Source: Betaproteobacteria bacterium
GTDB taxonomy: Bacteria > Pseudomonadota > Gammaproteobacteria > Burkholderiales > Casimicrobiaceae
Assembly: GCA_005889025.1 (NCBI GenBank)
Contig: VBCZ01000081.1
Coordinates: 1 to 6,397, forward strand
Reading direction: 5' to 3'
DNA length: 6,397 nt
Both the position numbers and the translations under genes were made by a program. The notes under the pieces were generated by a model. The model saw only the letters and a program-made list of their open reading frames with translations. It ran no database searches and was not told the DNA's origin. Every line of letters begins with the position of its first letter. The stretch's first letter is position 1. Of the stretch, positions 5,464-6,397 are shown in pieces.

Positions 5464-5838
5464 ATGAAAAAGCTGCTTGCTGCATTGGTTGTAGGAGCGT
5501 TTGCGTTTGGATGTCTTCCGGCAATGGCCCAGGAAAAGACTCAGTCATTCATACTCACGCCCGCCGAGCAGGCCCGGTTGAAGGCCGATCGGGTCGCGGC
5601 AAAAGCCAAGTGGGATGCGATGACGCCCGAAGAAAAAGCAGCCATGAGGAAGAGCGCGAACGCGAAGAAACGTACGGAACTGACTGCCGTCGAGGAATTG
5701 TCGATGGGATCGGGCACCGAATACTTCAACGCGAAGGAAGGCGCTGCGGCGACCGCGGCGTCGAAGGCGGGTCCGAAACCGGAGAAGCCCTCGGCTGAAG
5801 CGACCAAGGAACTGCAACAAAAGTCCAAGGGGCAGTAG
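5464..5838 (+). CDS. small secreted MTPE-module protein (paralog of the gene at 4965)
   Basis: This intact 124-residue protein starts at the ATG preceded by AAGGA (5452-5456) at seven bases. An in-frame ATG at 5434 lies upstream of that site and is less likely. The signal peptide MKKLLAALVVGAFAF is identical over 15 residues to the upstream paralog, with cleavage likely at AMA|Q after residue 22. Cys17 follows Gly16 but lacks a good lipobox, so a lipoprotein is less likely. The single module is at residues 39-73 (LKADRVAAKAKWDAMTPEEK and on). A TAVEEL segment follows, comparable to SAVEKV in the paralog. The C-terminal third is Ala/Lys/Pro-rich (PKPEKPSAEATKEL) and probably disordered. No cysteine pair, catalytic motif or membrane segment is seen in the mature part. 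It is probably periplasmic or secreted and helical; its function is unknown. A terminator follows at 5888. Confidence 0.8.
   Translation: MKKLLAALVVGAFAFGCLPAMAQEKTQSFILTPAEQARLKADRVAAKAKWDAMTPEEKAAMRKSANAKKRTELTAVEELSMGSGTEYFNAKEGAAATAASKAGPKPEKPSAEATKELQQKSKGQ
5578..5682 (+). repeat. MTPE module copy 3 (35 codons)
   Basis: This segment encodes LKADRVAAKAKWDAMTPEEK followed by AAMRKSANAKKRTEL, the only module of the third small gene. At the DNA level its stretch around GATGACGCCCGAAGAAAAAG nearly repeats that of copy 2 near 5251-5270. Confidence 0.75.
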
Positions 5839-5850
5839 TTCAGCCGGATC

Positions 5851-5877
5851 GCTCGGGGCAAGGCTCTTCGCCCGAGC
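5851..5877 (+). other. hairpin preceding the terminator
   Basis: GCTCGGG (5851-5857) and CCCGAGC (5871-5877) form a perfect 7-bp stem around a 13-base loop, 12 bases after the stop of the third small gene. It lacks a T tract. It may protect the 3' end of the transcript or act with the terminator just downstream. Confidence 0.45.
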
Positions 5878-5887
5878 TTCTGCACAG

Positions 5888-5918
5888 AAGGCAGGGGCCG
5901 TGGGCTCCTGCCTTTTTT
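5888..5918 (+). terminator. strong rho-independent terminator of the small-gene cluster
   Basis: AAGGCAGGGGCC (5888-5899) pairs with GGCTCCTGCCTT (5903-5914) over 12 bp with one G-U wobble, around a three-base GTG loop. A run of six T (5913-5918) overlaps the end of the stem. Position and orientation fit termination after the gene at 5464, separating it from mnmA. Confidence 0.9.
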
Positions 5919-5954
5919 CTTCGTACCGCGAAGCTGCGGCTCCCGGGTGACCCG

Positions 5955-6397
5955 ATGAAAGCCAAGCAGCGCATCATCGTGGGTCTTTCCGGCGGCGTCG
6001 ATTCGTCGGTTGCCGCGTGGCTGCTCAAGCGCGAAGGGCACGAGGTCGTCGGCGTCTTCATGAAGAACTGGGAAGACGACGATACCGACCTGCACTGCAC
6101 GTCTCGCCAGGACCTGATCGACGCAGCGGCGGTCGCCGACGTCATCGGCATCGATTTCGACGCGGTCAATTTCGCCAAGGAGTATCGCGAGCGCGTTTTC
6201 GCATCGTTCCTGCGCGACTACAGTGCCGGCCGCACTCCCAATCCGGATGTGCTGTGCAACAGCGAGATCAAGTTCAAGTCCTTCCTCGATTGCGCGCAAA
6301 CGCTCGGGGCGGATGCGATTGCCACCGGTCATTACGCGTGTCTGCGGCTCGATCACGGAAACGTCGAGCTGCGCAAGGCGACCGATTCGTCGAAGGA
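5955..6397 (+). CDS. mnmA: tRNA-specific 2-thiouridylase MnmA (3' end outside window)
   Basis: MnmA puts sulfur on C2 of the wobble uridine (U34) of tRNA-Lys, -Glu and -Gln, using ATP to adenylate the base and sulfur relayed from IscS through Tus proteins in bacteria that have them. The first 147 codons are present. The PP-loop SGGVDSS is at residues 12-18. The family segment GVFMKNWEDDDTD is at 33-45. The catalytic Cys101 lies in AGRTPNPDVLCN, followed by EIKFKSFLD and ATGHYA. The second conserved catalytic cysteine, expected near residue 200, lies beyond the window. The ATG has a modest GGGTGA (5945-5950) four bases upstream. A GTG at 5947 runs into a stop within four codons, so the ATG is the start. 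The promoter must lie between the terminator and 5954 or overlap the terminator; no clear hexamers were found there. Confidence 0.97.
   Translation, partial: MKAKQRIIVGLSGGVDSSVAAWLLKREGHEVVGVFMKNWEDDDTDLHCTSRQDLIDAAAVADVIGIDFDAVNFAKEYRERVFASFLRDYSAGRTPNPDVLCNSEIKFKSFLDCAQTLGADAIATGHYACLRLDHGNVELRKATDSSK

Noticed and set aside
5479..5514. Lipoprotein signal at Cys17 of the third small gene
   Set aside because: The residues before the Cys (AFG) do not fit a lipobox, and an AMA|Q signal peptidase I site follows shortly after.
5919..5933. CTTCG/CGAAG 5-bp inverted repeat between the terminator and mnmA
   Set aside because: The arms are too short to tell from chance, and the element has no T tract or promoter context.
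5541..6356. 271-codon minus-strand open frame over the third small gene, terminator and mnmA
   Set aside because: It crosses a strong terminator hairpin and lies antisense to mnmA; its sequence shows no coherent domain.

Overview
The window is GC-rich chromosomal DNA, most likely from a betaproteobacterium. This is inferred from two things: purM diverges from an AI-2E-type permease gene that is followed directly by hda, and a DUF3108 gene is attached to purN. The MnmA and PurM sequences also read as proteobacterial. No search was run, so genus and family stay open.

Layout. Positions 1-2457 are a leftward operon, purM > purN > DUF3108 protein, whose last gene runs off the window. It encodes AIR synthetase and GAR transformylase of de novo purine synthesis, plus a membrane-anchored envelope protein of unknown role. 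Positions 2458-2519 are a compact divergent promoter region. Positions 2520-4327 are a rightward pair, AI-2E family permease and hda, joined by a TGATG stop/start overlap. Hda is the clamp-bound AAA+ regulator of DnaA.

Positions 4328-5954 are the least ordinary part. They hold three small rightward genes for secreted, Lys/Ala-rich proteins, each with a good Shine-Dalgarno site and a Sec signal peptide. The second and third are paralogs that share a nearly identical signal peptide and a roughly 35-residue charged helical module with a central MTPE motif. The second gene holds two modules, but a one-base frame break, most simply a lost C at 5194-5196, puts the second module out of frame. It has its own promoter with a perfect TATAAT box and a leader with a perfect 9-bp inverted repeat just before the ribosome-binding site. 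The cluster ends at a strong rho-independent terminator (5888-5918).

Positions 5955-6397 are the 5' part of mnmA, the tRNA U34 2-thiolase. No IS element, CRISPR array, tRNA or rRNA was recognised. The candidate new biology is the modest family of small secreted module proteins. The rest is ordinary housekeeping sequence. No intergenic stretch exceeds 300 bases.
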